A stretch of DNA of 21,216 nucleotides, taken from Scatosoma sp045660265 (GTDB lineage: Bacteria; Bacillota; Clostridia; Christensenellales; Borkfalkiaceae). The notes under the pieces are model-generated. The model searched no databases and had not been told where the DNA came from. It worked only from the letters and a program-made list of their open reading frames with translations. The DNA lies in NCBI GenBank assembly GCA_045660265.1, contig JAZRDM010000031.1, positions 1-21,216 on the forward strand. The letters run 5' to 3'. The position numbers and the translations under genes are program-made. Shown in pieces: positions 1 to 6,640 of this stretch (position 1 is the first letter of the stretch; the number at the start of each line of letters is the position of its first letter).

Positions 1-2
1 AT

Positions 3-269
3 AAAATTCTTCCAAGGTATTATTTCTACTATGCACAAAGTGATAATTATTGGGAATAAGCAAGGAGTTTGGTAACAGGAGCTGGGCAACCGCAGTTTAA
101 CGCCAACTCAATTAAATTGATTAATGTTCCAGTTCCAAGTATTGAGGAACAACAGCGTATTATTGCTCAATGTGATTCAGAAAGAGCACTGATTACCCCT
201 GCTTTTGATATCGCAAATAAATTTTCTGAAAAGATTAAAACCAAAATAGATGAATTGTGGGGTGAGTAA
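3..269 (+). pseudogene. hsdS: 3' end of type I restriction specificity subunit, interrupted by a stop
   Basis: Reading from base 3 gives a continuous HsdS-like C-terminal sequence: FYYAQSDNYWE, then an in-frame TAA at 57-59, then ARSLVTGAGQPQFNANSIK and the typical VPVPSIEEQQRIIAQ segment, ending at TAA 267-269. HsdS proteins recognise the DNA target of type I restriction-modification enzymes, and the (P)-x-x-EEQ-x-x-I segment starts the C-terminal conserved helix. The frame is the same on both sides of the stop and the family-like sequence continues across it. The simplest reading is a nonsense change (CAA to TAA), not a frameshift. The 5' part lies outside the window and no hsdM or hsdR is visible. 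A TTG at 69 could in principle start a 66-aa remnant, but it has no convincing ribosome-binding site. The family call is firm; loss of function is inferred. Confidence 0.8.
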
Positions 270-794
270 CGATGTCGGAGTCCGTTCTTGGATTTTAGAA
301 AACCGAAAAAACAAAGCAAAAAGCACAAAAAACTATTAAAAATAGCTCATTTTGCCACCTTTTGAATTTTTACTCCCCAATGCAAAATTTCTCACTCCCC
401 AAAAGGAAGAAACGAATAAGATAACACAAGATAAAAAAAGTGAGTAGGGACTCGAAGCCGTTTGCGAAGTGTCTGAAATCCTTATAAATAAAGGGATTCA
501 GCGTTTCTTGAACCAAATCGTGTGCCAAAAAAATTAATCAAAAATAGCATAAAATTTCGCTGTTTGAAAGTTTGTTTTTATAATATCAGGGTGAACAACC
601 TTGATATTTTTTAATATAAAATAAGATATTTGAGTCGTTTTCTGATAGTGCTTTGTTGCCCACGTTTTAAATTTTCGAAAGGTGGAAACTTCGGTTTTCT
701 TTTTATATAGAATGGAAAAGAAATTAAGGCTTTGAATTTTGATAATTCCAATATCCTTCAATCGTATAATAATATGTTTTTACAATCTATGTAA
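270..794. other. gene-poor AT-rich boundary region
   Basis: No convincing gene lies here. The stretch separates the broken hsdS from the AraC regulator. It holds two copies of ACTCCCCAA (372-380 and 394-402) and an imperfect palindrome at 473-501. A 75-codon minus-strand frame (534-761) starts with TTG, lacks a clear ribosome-binding site and resembles nothing recognised, so it is not called. Composition is strongly AT-rich, consistent with a decayed junction between accessory DNA and the sugar locus. Confidence 0.6.
473..501. repeat. imperfect palindrome / stem-loop
   Basis: CTGAAATCC (473-481) faces GGGATTCAG (493-501) across an AT-rich loop. The two arms pair well apart from one bulge. 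No run of T follows on either strand, so it does not look like an intrinsic terminator. It could be a recombinase or protein binding site, or chance in AT-rich DNA. Confidence 0.4.
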
Positions 795-1616
795 TCAACT
801 GCCTGTATAGGTGGGTATAATGGAAGTTGTGGTAAGTTGAGATGGAGGACAGCCGAATAATTTTAAATATTGCTTATAAAAGGAAGTATAAGTTTGAAAT
901 CCACATTGCAGATATATTTCGGTGGGGCGTTTTCCAGAATATAATAACTTTTGAGCGATAAGCAATCTTTTATTGTTGATGTATTTTTTTGGGGAAATTT
1001 TCAATTGTTCTTTGAAAATTTTAAATAAATAGGATTCGGATATATATAATTTTTTTGAAATTTCCGATACGTCTTTTACGGTAAAAAGATTGTCATTTAT
1101 ATATTTAAGAGTACTGGATAAAATAGGCGAAATAATATCATAAGACTTGTTTTCAGAGGAATGTATTTTTAAATTATAAACAAGTTCTTTGATGAACGAG
1201 AAAAATAAATCTATAAATTCCGTTTCTGTTAATTTTGAATAGTAAAAGTCTGTTTTTTTGAAAATTTCAACTATGAAATTATCGCAATGACTAATATGTT
1301 CGAGCGAGGACGGGAGTAAATCGGTAAAAAGACGCAAAAATTCTTCTTTGTCAAACAAAATATTATAACGTTCATAAGGCGTATCATCAAGAATTTCTAT
1401 ATAATGATAACGATTTGGGCGAATCAAAACAATATCGTTCGGTTTTAATTGATATCGCTTGTCTTCTATGATGTAATTTACGTTGCCGCGTAGAAAAAAA
1501 ACTATTTCATACGCATTATGGGAATGTACTTGAAATTGTGTATTTGCCGGGCTTTTAAACGTATAGTGATTGAAAATAAAATTGTTCCTTTGAATTTTAA
1601 TTTTTGTATCGATCAT
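795..1616 (-). CDS. AraC-family transcriptional regulator with N-terminal cupin
   Basis: The protein is 273 aa, normal for AraC/XylS regulators with a sensor domain. Residues about 25-75 form a cupin-like sensor fold (HSHNAYEIVFFLRG, later LKPNDIVLIRPNRYHYI), which usually senses a sugar. The C-terminal ~100 residues form the double helix-turn-helix. The first HTH is near 178-200 (ISKKLYISESYLFKIFK). The second is near 230-252, with the family signature region TSFYKQYLKLFGCPPSQL. The ATG is preceded on the minus strand by GAGG six bases upstream. The gene is divergent from the sugar locus starting at 1771 and shares its control region, so it most likely activates that locus in response to a sugar or glycan fragment. 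Target and ligand are inferred from position; the family call is firm. Confidence 0.93.
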   Translation of the reverse strand: MIDTKIKIQRNNFIFNHYTFKSPANTQFQVHSHNAYEIVFFLRGNVNYIIEDKRYQLKPNDIVLIRPNRYHYIEILDDTPYERYNILFDKEEFLRLFTDLLPSSLEHISHCDNFIVEIFKKTDFYYSKLTETEFIDLFFSFIKELVYNLKIHSSENKSYDIISPILSSTLKYINDNLFTVKDVSEISKKLYISESYLFKIFKEQLKISPKKYINNKRLLIAQKLLYSGKRPTEIYLQCGFQTYTSFYKQYLKLFGCPPSQLTTTSIIPTYTGS

Positions 1617-1654
1617 TTTTTACCTCTTTTGTTTGACCTATCTCAATAACAATT

Positions 1655-1683
1655 ATTTTATCAAAAAAAAATAGTTTTGTCAA
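1655..1683 (-). promoter_or_regulatory. promoter of the AraC-family regulator
   Basis: On the minus strand, TTGACA (1683-1678) is followed after exactly 17 bases by TAAAAT (1660-1655). A TGA immediately before it makes an extended -10 (TGN). The expected start lies near 1648, leaving a leader of about 30 bases with a GAGG ribosome-binding site. This is a near-consensus sigma-A promoter. Confidence 0.75.
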
Positions 1684-1730
1684 TATAAAATTGCATATTT
1701 AACCATTTACATTAAGAAAAATAGTGTTAT
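1667..1730. repeat. pair of 14-bp direct repeats in the divergent control region
   Basis: AAAAATAGTTTTGT (1667-1680) and AAAAATAGTGTTAT (1717-1730) match at 12 of 14 positions and start exactly 50 bp apart, close to five helical turns. The first overlaps the -35 of the regulator promoter. The second overlaps the spacer and -10 of the plus-strand promoter. This is a plausible pair of AraC-type half-sites, but AT-rich composition raises the chance of coincidence. Confidence 0.4.
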
Positions 1731-1733
1731 AAT
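1706..1733 (+). promoter_or_regulatory. promoter of the sugar-utilisation locus
   Basis: TTTACA (1706-1711) and TATAAT (1728-1733) are separated by 16 bases, with TGT just before the -10 (extended -10). The expected start is near 1740, about 30 bases before the ATG at 1771, and a GGAAGG-type ribosome-binding site lies in between. The -10 box is inside the palindrome at 1726-1742, so access by RNA polymerase is probably controlled. Confidence 0.78.
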
Positions 1734-1742
1734 CATTATAAC
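1726..1742. promoter_or_regulatory. putative operator: perfect 17-bp palindrome over the -10 box
   Basis: GTTATAAT-C-ATTATAAC is a perfect inverted repeat with 8-bp arms and one central base. It covers the -10 hexamer and the probable transcription start of the plus-strand promoter, a classical repressor position. AraC-type activators usually bind direct repeats, so a dimeric repressor encoded elsewhere is a possible partner. That is inference; the palindrome itself is directly visible. Confidence 0.55.
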
Positions 1743-1770
1743 AATATTAAATTTGCGGAAGGTATAAAAA

Positions 1771-2625
1771 ATGAATTATATATTGTCGGCATTTGCGGAC
1801 GAATACTCAGATATTTTTGTAGAGCAGGCGAGAATGTTGCAAGCGAACGGATTTTCCCACGTGGAGCTTCGGCAGGTAAATGGGAAAAACGTATTTGAAT
1901 TGACGAAAAAAGATGTTGTGGAAATAAAAAAAGTTTTAGATGAAAACGGATTGTGTGTTTCTGCGATCGGATCGCCTATAGGAAAAATAAAGATCGGAGG
2001 CGATTTGTCGGCGTATTACGAGAAGATAAAAAAATTATTTGAAACGGCGGAGTTTTTAGGGGCTAATTACGTTCGGATATTTAGTTTTTACCCTTCGGAA
2101 GGGAAAAGGATTGAGGAGCAAAAAAACGAGGTTTTTGCCGCGTTGGAAGAAATTGTGAAAATTTCCGAGCATTACAATATTACGTTGTGCCATGAAAACG
2201 AGGCAAAAATATACGGGGAGAGCCCTGATAATTGTTTAAAAATTGCAAAATATTTCGATGGAAAAATTCGATGCGTATTCGATATGGGGAATTTTGTTCT
2301 TGACGGCTATAATCCGTTTGATGCGTATTTGAAGTTGTTGCCATACATTGAATATTTTCATATTAAAGACGCGTTGTATGCGGGGGCAGTCGTACCGGCA
2401 GGTAAGGGGGAAGCCCAGATTCAACAGATTTTAGAGGATTTTAAATTGCGTACAAAAAAAGATACGGTCATTACGCTTGAACCACATTTACAAACGTTCG
2501 CTGGGCTAAACGCACTTGTAGGCAAGAGTTTTGAAAATCCTTATAAATACGAAAATCAAAAAGTTGCATTTATTGACGCAATTGCACATTTAAAAAATAT
2601 TATAAGAGGTCTTATACAACAATGA
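1771..2625 (+). CDS. sugar phosphate isomerase/epimerase-like TIM-barrel protein (AP-endonuclease 2 superfamily)
   Basis: This 284-aa cytoplasmic protein belongs to the xylose-isomerase-like TIM-barrel superfamily. The N-terminus has the family segment FSHVELRQVNGKNV (residues 28-41). The expected divalent-metal ligands are visible: E142 in LCHENEAKIYG, D171 in VFDMGNF, H197 in YFHIKD and E237 in TLEPH. Members isomerise or epimerise sugars. Some relatives cleave keto-glycosides made by Gfo/Idh/MocA dehydrogenases, which is notable because three such dehydrogenases follow. The ATG has a GGAAGG site upstream. The stop overlaps the next start by 4 bases (ATGA), so translation is coupled. Substrate is unknown. 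Superfamily assignment is firm; any specific reaction would be a guess. Confidence 0.85.
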   Translation: MNYILSAFADEYSDIFVEQARMLQANGFSHVELRQVNGKNVFELTKKDVVEIKKVLDENGLCVSAIGSPIGKIKIGGDLSAYYEKIKKLFETAEFLGANYVRIFSFYPSEGKRIEEQKNEVFAALEEIVKISEHYNITLCHENEAKIYGESPDNCLKIAKYFDGKIRCVFDMGNFVLDGYNPFDAYLKLLPYIEYFHIKDALYAGAVVPAGKGEAQIQQILEDFKLRTKKDTVITLEPHLQTFAGLNALVGKSFENPYKYENQKVAFIDAIAHLKNIIRGLIQQ

Positions 2626-3380
2626 AAACTTTTAAACGAGATAAATTAGTAGTAGAAATTTTTGAAAATCGCATAGCTATGGGTGAGCAAGCGGCGAAAG
2701 ACGTAGCGTCGAAAATTAAGGAATTGCTGAGTATTAAAAGCGAAATAAATATGATATTTGCCGCTGCGCCTTCGCAAAATGAGGTGTTGTATGCGCTGGT
2801 AAACGATCATTCTATTGAATGGAATAGAGTGAACGCGTATCACATGGACGAATATATCGGGTTAGATAAGAATGCTCCCCAAGGCTTTGGGAATTTCTTA
2901 AAAGACCATATTTTCGGTCTTGTGCCGTTTAAGAGTGTGAATTATATTGATATTACGGCAACCGATCCTGAGGCGGAAGCGGAAAGATACGGCAAACTTT
3001 TGGAAAAGAACCCGACGGATATCGTTATTATGGGGATCGGCGAAAATGGGCATATCGCATTCAACGATCCGCCTGTGGCTGACTTTAACGATGAAAAAGT
3101 AGTAAAGCCTGTGAAGTTGGACGAGGTATGCCGTCAACAGCAAGTCAACGACGGTTGTTTTGCTAGCATTGATAAAGTGCCTACGCACGCCATGACTTTG
3201 ACTGTTCCCACTTTAGTAAAAGCACCGTATTTGTTCTGTATCGTACCTGCGCAGACAAAAGCAAAAGCTGTGTATGAAACACTCAACGGCAACGTTGACG
3301 AGCATTGTCCTGCTAGTGTATTGAGAACGCACGATAATGCAAAATTATATTTGGATGATCAAAGCTCGAAATTATTATGA
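2622..3380 (+). CDS. nagB: glucosamine-6-phosphate deaminase-like protein (NagB family)
   Basis: A 252-aa protein of the NagB/6-phosphogluconolactonase fold. NagB converts glucosamine-6-phosphate to fructose-6-phosphate and ammonia in the cytoplasm. HMDEYIGL (74-81) carries the general-base aspartate D76 (D72 in E. coli). MGIGENGHIAFNDPP (137-151) is the active-site loop, with H144 matching H143 of E. coli. Two triad partners differ from the E. coli enzyme: N142 replaces D141 and D149 replaces E148. I recall the GENGHIAFNDP form as typical of a NagB-like branch, so it is probably functional, perhaps with altered kinetics or substrate. The gene overlaps both neighbours by ATGA, including nagA immediately downstream, which supports an amino-sugar role. 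A related sugar-phosphate deaminase remains possible. Confidence 0.85.
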   Translation: MKTFKRDKLVVEIFENRIAMGEQAAKDVASKIKELLSIKSEINMIFAAAPSQNEVLYALVNDHSIEWNRVNAYHMDEYIGLDKNAPQGFGNFLKDHIFGLVPFKSVNYIDITATDPEAEAERYGKLLEKNPTDIVIMGIGENGHIAFNDPPVADFNDEKVVKPVKLDEVCRQQQVNDGCFASIDKVPTHAMTLTVPTLVKAPYLFCIVPAQTKAKAVYETLNGNVDEHCPASVLRTHDNAKLYLDDQSSKLL

Positions 3381-4519
3381 TTAGAATTAGAAGTGATAAA
3401 ATTATTATAGGCGAAAGCTTATTCGACGGCTACGTGTACGTGAACGACGGAAAAATCACGGAAGTGACGGGACAAGCACGACCCGTAGAGAAAGAATATG
3501 ATTGTACGGGTAAATATGTAAGCGCGGGTTTTATCGATATGCATACGCATGGCGCAGGCGGCTATGCGTTTATGAACAGTAGCGTAGAAGATGTGGTAAA
3601 CGGCTGTGATTATCATTTGGCGCACGGCACGACGAGTATTGTTCCTACGATATCCGCAGGCGAATTTGAAACGATGAAACAAGCCGTTATCAATATTCAT
3701 AAAGCAAAAGGCAAAGCGAAAGGGAATATTTTAGGGGCGCATTTAGAAGGTCCGTATCTTTCACCTAAGCAAGCTGGTGCGCAATGCCCCGTTTTTATTA
3801 CACCACCAATTCAAGCGGATTATCAAAGTTTAATAGAAGAATACGGCGAAAGCATTGCGCGTTGGACTTACGCACCGGAAAATGACGAGAACGGCGAGTT
3901 TTGTAAATATTTGACAGAGCATCATATTCTTGTGTCGGCAGGGCATACGGATGCGAAATACGAAGATATGCAGGTGGCAATCGAAAACGGTTGCAAGCTA
4001 ATCACGCATTTGTATTCTTGCACGTCTACGGTAACCCGTGATCACGGTTTTCGTTCGCTGGGAGTAATCGAAAGTGCGTATTTGCGTGATGAATTGTACG
4101 TGGAAATCATAGCCGACGGAAAGCATTTACCGCCCGATCTTATCAAGATGATAATCAAGATTAAGGGGACGGATAAGGTGGCTCTGATAACAGATAGCCT
4201 TGAAATTGCAGGTACGGATATTCAAGAAGGCGTAATGAGCGGGACGGAATTTATCGTAGAAGACGGTGTTTGTAAACTCAAAGACAGAAGTGCGTTCGCT
4301 GGAAGCATAGCTACGGCGGATAAGCTTATTAAAACGCTTGTAAACGATTGCGGCTACGAGATTCCGACGGCGGTAAAAATGTTAACTGAGGTGTCGGGGA
4401 AATTGCTCGGCTTGAAGAAAGGAAAGATTTTTCCTGACTATGATGCGGATTTGATCGTGTTCGACGAAAACATAAACGTTCAAAATGTATTTGTAAATGG
4501 AAAAGAAATTTATTTTTAA
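3377..4519 (+). CDS. nagA: N-acetylglucosamine-6-phosphate deacetylase
   Basis: A 380-aa amidohydrolase of normal NagA length. It removes acetate from N-acetylglucosamine-6-phosphate, giving the NagB substrate. Visible motifs are GFIDMHTHGAGG with H56 and H58, HLEGPYLSP with E124, SAGHTDAKY with H190, THLYSCTS with H211, and LITDSL with catalytic D273. The intact HxH pair resembles the two-metal Bacillus-type enzymes; E. coli NagA lacks these histidines and uses one metal. The start overlaps nagB by 4 bases. Together the pair forms the complete route from GlcNAc-6-P to fructose-6-P. No GlcNAc kinase or PTS is in the window to supply the phosphorylated substrate. Confidence 0.93.
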   Translation: MIRIRSDKIIIGESLFDGYVYVNDGKITEVTGQARPVEKEYDCTGKYVSAGFIDMHTHGAGGYAFMNSSVEDVVNGCDYHLAHGTTSIVPTISAGEFETMKQAVINIHKAKGKAKGNILGAHLEGPYLSPKQAGAQCPVFITPPIQADYQSLIEEYGESIARWTYAPENDENGEFCKYLTEHHILVSAGHTDAKYEDMQVAIENGCKLITHLYSCTSTVTRDHGFRSLGVIESAYLRDELYVEIIADGKHLPPDLIKMIIKIKGTDKVALITDSLEIAGTDIQEGVMSGTEFIVEDGVCKLKDRSAFAGSIATADKLIKTLVNDCGYEIPTAVKMLTEVSGKLLGLKKGKIFPDYDADLIVFDENINVQNVFVNGKEIYF

Positions 4520-4543
4520 TATCAAAAGAAAGGAGGATAAACA

Positions 4544-5416
4544 ATGAAAAAAGTAATTATTCTTGGTTGTGAAAATTCACATGCCGATCAATTTTTACGG
4601 TTTATGCGAGATAAAACGCAATTCTTAGATATGGAAGTGATCGGTGTATATAGCGATGATAAATCGGCGGCAGAATGCTTGAAAGAAAAATATGGCGTTC
4701 CCGTAATGGAATCGTTTGACGAGGCTGTTGGTAAGGTGGATGGAGTGATTGTAACGGCACGGCACGGTGATAATCATTATAAGTTCGCAAAACCGTATAT
4801 TGAAAGCGGTGTGCCAATGTTTATTGATAAACCCATTACGATAAAAGAAGAAGACGCGATTGAATTTATGCGCAAATGTAAAGAGCATAATATTGCGATT
4901 TGCGGTGGGTCTGCGTGTAAGCATGCGGATTTTGTAAAAGAATTAAAAAGAGATGCGGAAAACGGATTTGACGGAAAAACGCTCGGCGGTTATTTGCGTT
5001 TTCCGATACTCAGAAATAACCCGAACGGCGGTTTTTTCTTTTATGCTCAACATCTCGTGGAGGTTACGGGGGAAATATTTGGGAAATATCCGCGTAGCGT
5101 AAAGGCGTATGAAAAAGGCGGGTTAGTGACTGTGATTTTCCGTTATGACGACTACGATGTAGAAGGTTTGTATGTGGAAGCGAATCATACTTGCTATTAC
5201 GCAGCTCGAGTATCTGAAACGCAAGTGAAAGGAGCGGCGTTTGATATGTTTGCCGATGATCCGTATATTTGCGAGCTGGAAGAATTTCATTCATTGTTAT
5301 ATGGAGGGAAAGGGGCGGATTATACCGACTTCATGGCTCCCGTGTATTTAATGAATGCAATTAAATACTCGCTTGATAGTAGTAGAGAAGTTGAAATTAA
5401 GAAGATTTATCTTTAA
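4544..5416 (+). CDS. Gfo/Idh/MocA-family oxidoreductase (divergent, short)
   Basis: A 290-aa NAD(P)-dependent sugar dehydrogenase-like protein with a strong AAGGAGGA ribosome-binding site. The Rossmann start is unusual: KKVIILGCENSHADQF (residues 2-17) replaces the usual GxGxxG, so cofactor binding may be altered. The hallmark EKP appears as DKP (95-97, in FIDKPIT). The C-terminal half includes GGSACKHAD (121-129) and a histidine at 170 (FFYAQHLVEV) that may be catalytic. It is shorter than the ~330-430 residues usual for the family. It sits 24 bases after nagA and is probably co-transcribed. Substrate cannot be read from sequence. Family call is good, reaction unknown. Confidence 0.8.
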   Translation: MKKVIILGCENSHADQFLRFMRDKTQFLDMEVIGVYSDDKSAAECLKEKYGVPVMESFDEAVGKVDGVIVTARHGDNHYKFAKPYIESGVPMFIDKPITIKEEDAIEFMRKCKEHNIAICGGSACKHADFVKELKRDAENGFDGKTLGGYLRFPILRNNPNGGFFFYAQHLVEVTGEIFGKYPRSVKAYEKGGLVTVIFRYDDYDVEGLYVEANHTCYYAARVSETQVKGAAFDMFADDPYICELEEFHSLLYGGKGADYTDFMAPVYLMNAIKYSLDSSREVEIKKIYL

Positions 5417-5479
5417 CTTAACAGGAAATAGGAACTTAAACAGTGTAGTTTTTGCAGTGTAATTGGAAATATTTTGCTA

Positions 5480-5509
5480 TTTACATTATGCTTTACATAG
5501 TGATATAAT
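5480..5509 (+). promoter_or_regulatory. internal promoter for the second part of the locus
   Basis: TTTACA (5480-5485) and TATAAT (5504-5509) are 18 bases apart in the 138-bp gap between two dehydrogenase genes. The region closely resembles the promoter at 1706-1733. Both share ATTTACATTA at the -35, AGTGN just before TATAAT, and ATTATA just after it. TATAATATTATA (5504-5515) is a perfect 12-bp palindrome over the -10. Expected start is near 5516, giving a ~39-base leader to the ATG at 5555. Co-regulation of the two promoters is inferred. Confidence 0.65.
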
Positions 5510-5554
5510 ATTATAGACTGAAATAAAATGCAGATAAAAAGGATGGATAGTATT

Positions 5555-6625
5555 ATGAAGAAACTAAAAGTAGCGATTATAGGACAAGGCAGAAGTGGTA
5601 GAGATATCCACGGGGTGTTTTTTAAGTCGGAATTTAATGATAAGTATGAAGTTAAATACGTGGTGGAAAAGGACAAAGAACGTCGTGACCGTTCGGAAAA
5701 GGAATATGAGGGTTGCATAGGACTTGCAGATTATAAAGAGTTGTTCGATAAGAACGTGGATCTTGTGGTCAATGCTTCCTATTCGGAGATGCACTATGAA
5801 ATCACGAAAGATTTACTAGAACACGGAAAAAACGTGTTGGTGGAAAAGCCGTTTGCGCGTAACGTTTACGAGTGTGAAACGCTGATTAAAACAGCAAAAC
5901 GTTGCGGCGTGCTTTTAGCGGTATTTCAGAATACGTTTTATGCGCCGTTTTATTTGGATGCACTGCAAATAGTCCAAGAGAAAAAACTACTCGGCGAAAT
6001 TAAGCAGATAAGCATTCATTATAATGCGTTTGCTCGGCGGTGGGACTGGCAAACTTTGCAAAAGAAAATGGGCGGCAGCGTCTATAATACCGGTCCGCAC
6101 CCGATAGGGATAGCGATGGGTTTTTTAGGTTTTTCTTCGGAGATAAAAGTAGCCTTTTCAAAATTAGATACGGCAATTACGAGTGGCGACGCAGAAGATT
6201 ATGTAAAAATTGTTTTAACTGCACCAAATAAACCGGTAATTGATATAGAGATCAATTCCACTGACGCTTACAGCGATTACAATCTCAAATTACAGGGTTC
6301 AAAGGGTACGATGAAGAGTACGCCTTCGAAATTTGAACGCAAATACATCGTGGAGGGAGATAACCCCGAAAAGCTTGTGATAGAAGAATCATTAAAAGAT
6401 GAAAACGGACTGCCTATTTATTGTACGGAAAATCTGATAATGCATGAAGAAAAAGGGGAATACAGCGGCACGGCGTTTGACGTAGGTACAAGAAAGGTGT
6501 ACGAAGACGTGTATTATGCAATTACGGAAAATAAAGCTCTTGATTATCCGCCGGAAACGATTAAAAACTTGATAAGGATTATCGAATTGGTACATGCGGA
6601 AAATCCGTTGCCGATGAAATTTTAA
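5555..6625 (+). CDS. Gfo/Idh/MocA-family oxidoreductase
   Basis: The start at 5555 (356 aa) is preferred over ATG 5528 (365 aa). AAGGATGG lies upstream of 5555, the inserted N-terminal residues before it do not fit the family, and the -10 at 5504-5509 would leave almost no leader for 5528. The protein begins with a clean Rossmann strand, VAIIGQGRSGRDIHG (6-20). VLVEKP (94-99) is the hallmark lysine motif. MGGSVYNTGPHPIGIAMG, near residues 174-190, is the substrate-site helix where family members place a catalytic histidine. It oxidises or reduces a sugar with NAD(P)(H) in the cytoplasm; the exact sugar is unknown. It opens the second transcription unit and is followed 15 bases later by another member of the same family. 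Confidence 0.88.
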   Translation: MKKLKVAIIGQGRSGRDIHGVFFKSEFNDKYEVKYVVEKDKERRDRSEKEYEGCIGLADYKELFDKNVDLVVNASYSEMHYEITKDLLEHGKNVLVEKPFARNVYECETLIKTAKRCGVLLAVFQNTFYAPFYLDALQIVQEKKLLGEIKQISIHYNAFARRWDWQTLQKKMGGSVYNTGPHPIGIAMGFLGFSSEIKVAFSKLDTAITSGDAEDYVKIVLTAPNKPVIDIEINSTDAYSDYNLKLQGSKGTMKSTPSKFERKYIVEGDNPEKLVIEESLKDENGLPIYCTENLIMHEEKGEYSGTAFDVGTRKVYEDVYYAITENKALDYPPETIKNLIRIIELVHAENPLPMKF

Positions 6626-6640
6626 CGGGGGGAAAAAAGA

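Noticed and set aside
473..501. Intrinsic terminator
   Set aside because: The stem is short and bulged and no U-run follows on either strand.
443..520. Possible tRNA gene on the minus strand because of a T-loop-like TTCGAGTCCC
   Set aside because: No matching acceptor or anticodon arms and no T-stem pairing could be built around it.
534..761. 75-codon minus-strand frame in the AT-rich boundary
   Set aside because: It has a TTG start, no clear ribosome-binding site, low-complexity AT-driven residues and no recognisable motif.
780..794. Terminator for the AraC gene (TTACA/TGTAA hairpin just after its stop)
   Set aside because: It has only a 5-bp AT-rich stem and, in the minus-strand reading direction, is followed by A residues and not T residues.
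5528..5554. Upstream ATG start for the dehydrogenase at 5555
   Set aside because: It has no ribosome-binding site, would have almost no leader after the predicted -10, and the extra nine residues precede the normal Rossmann start.
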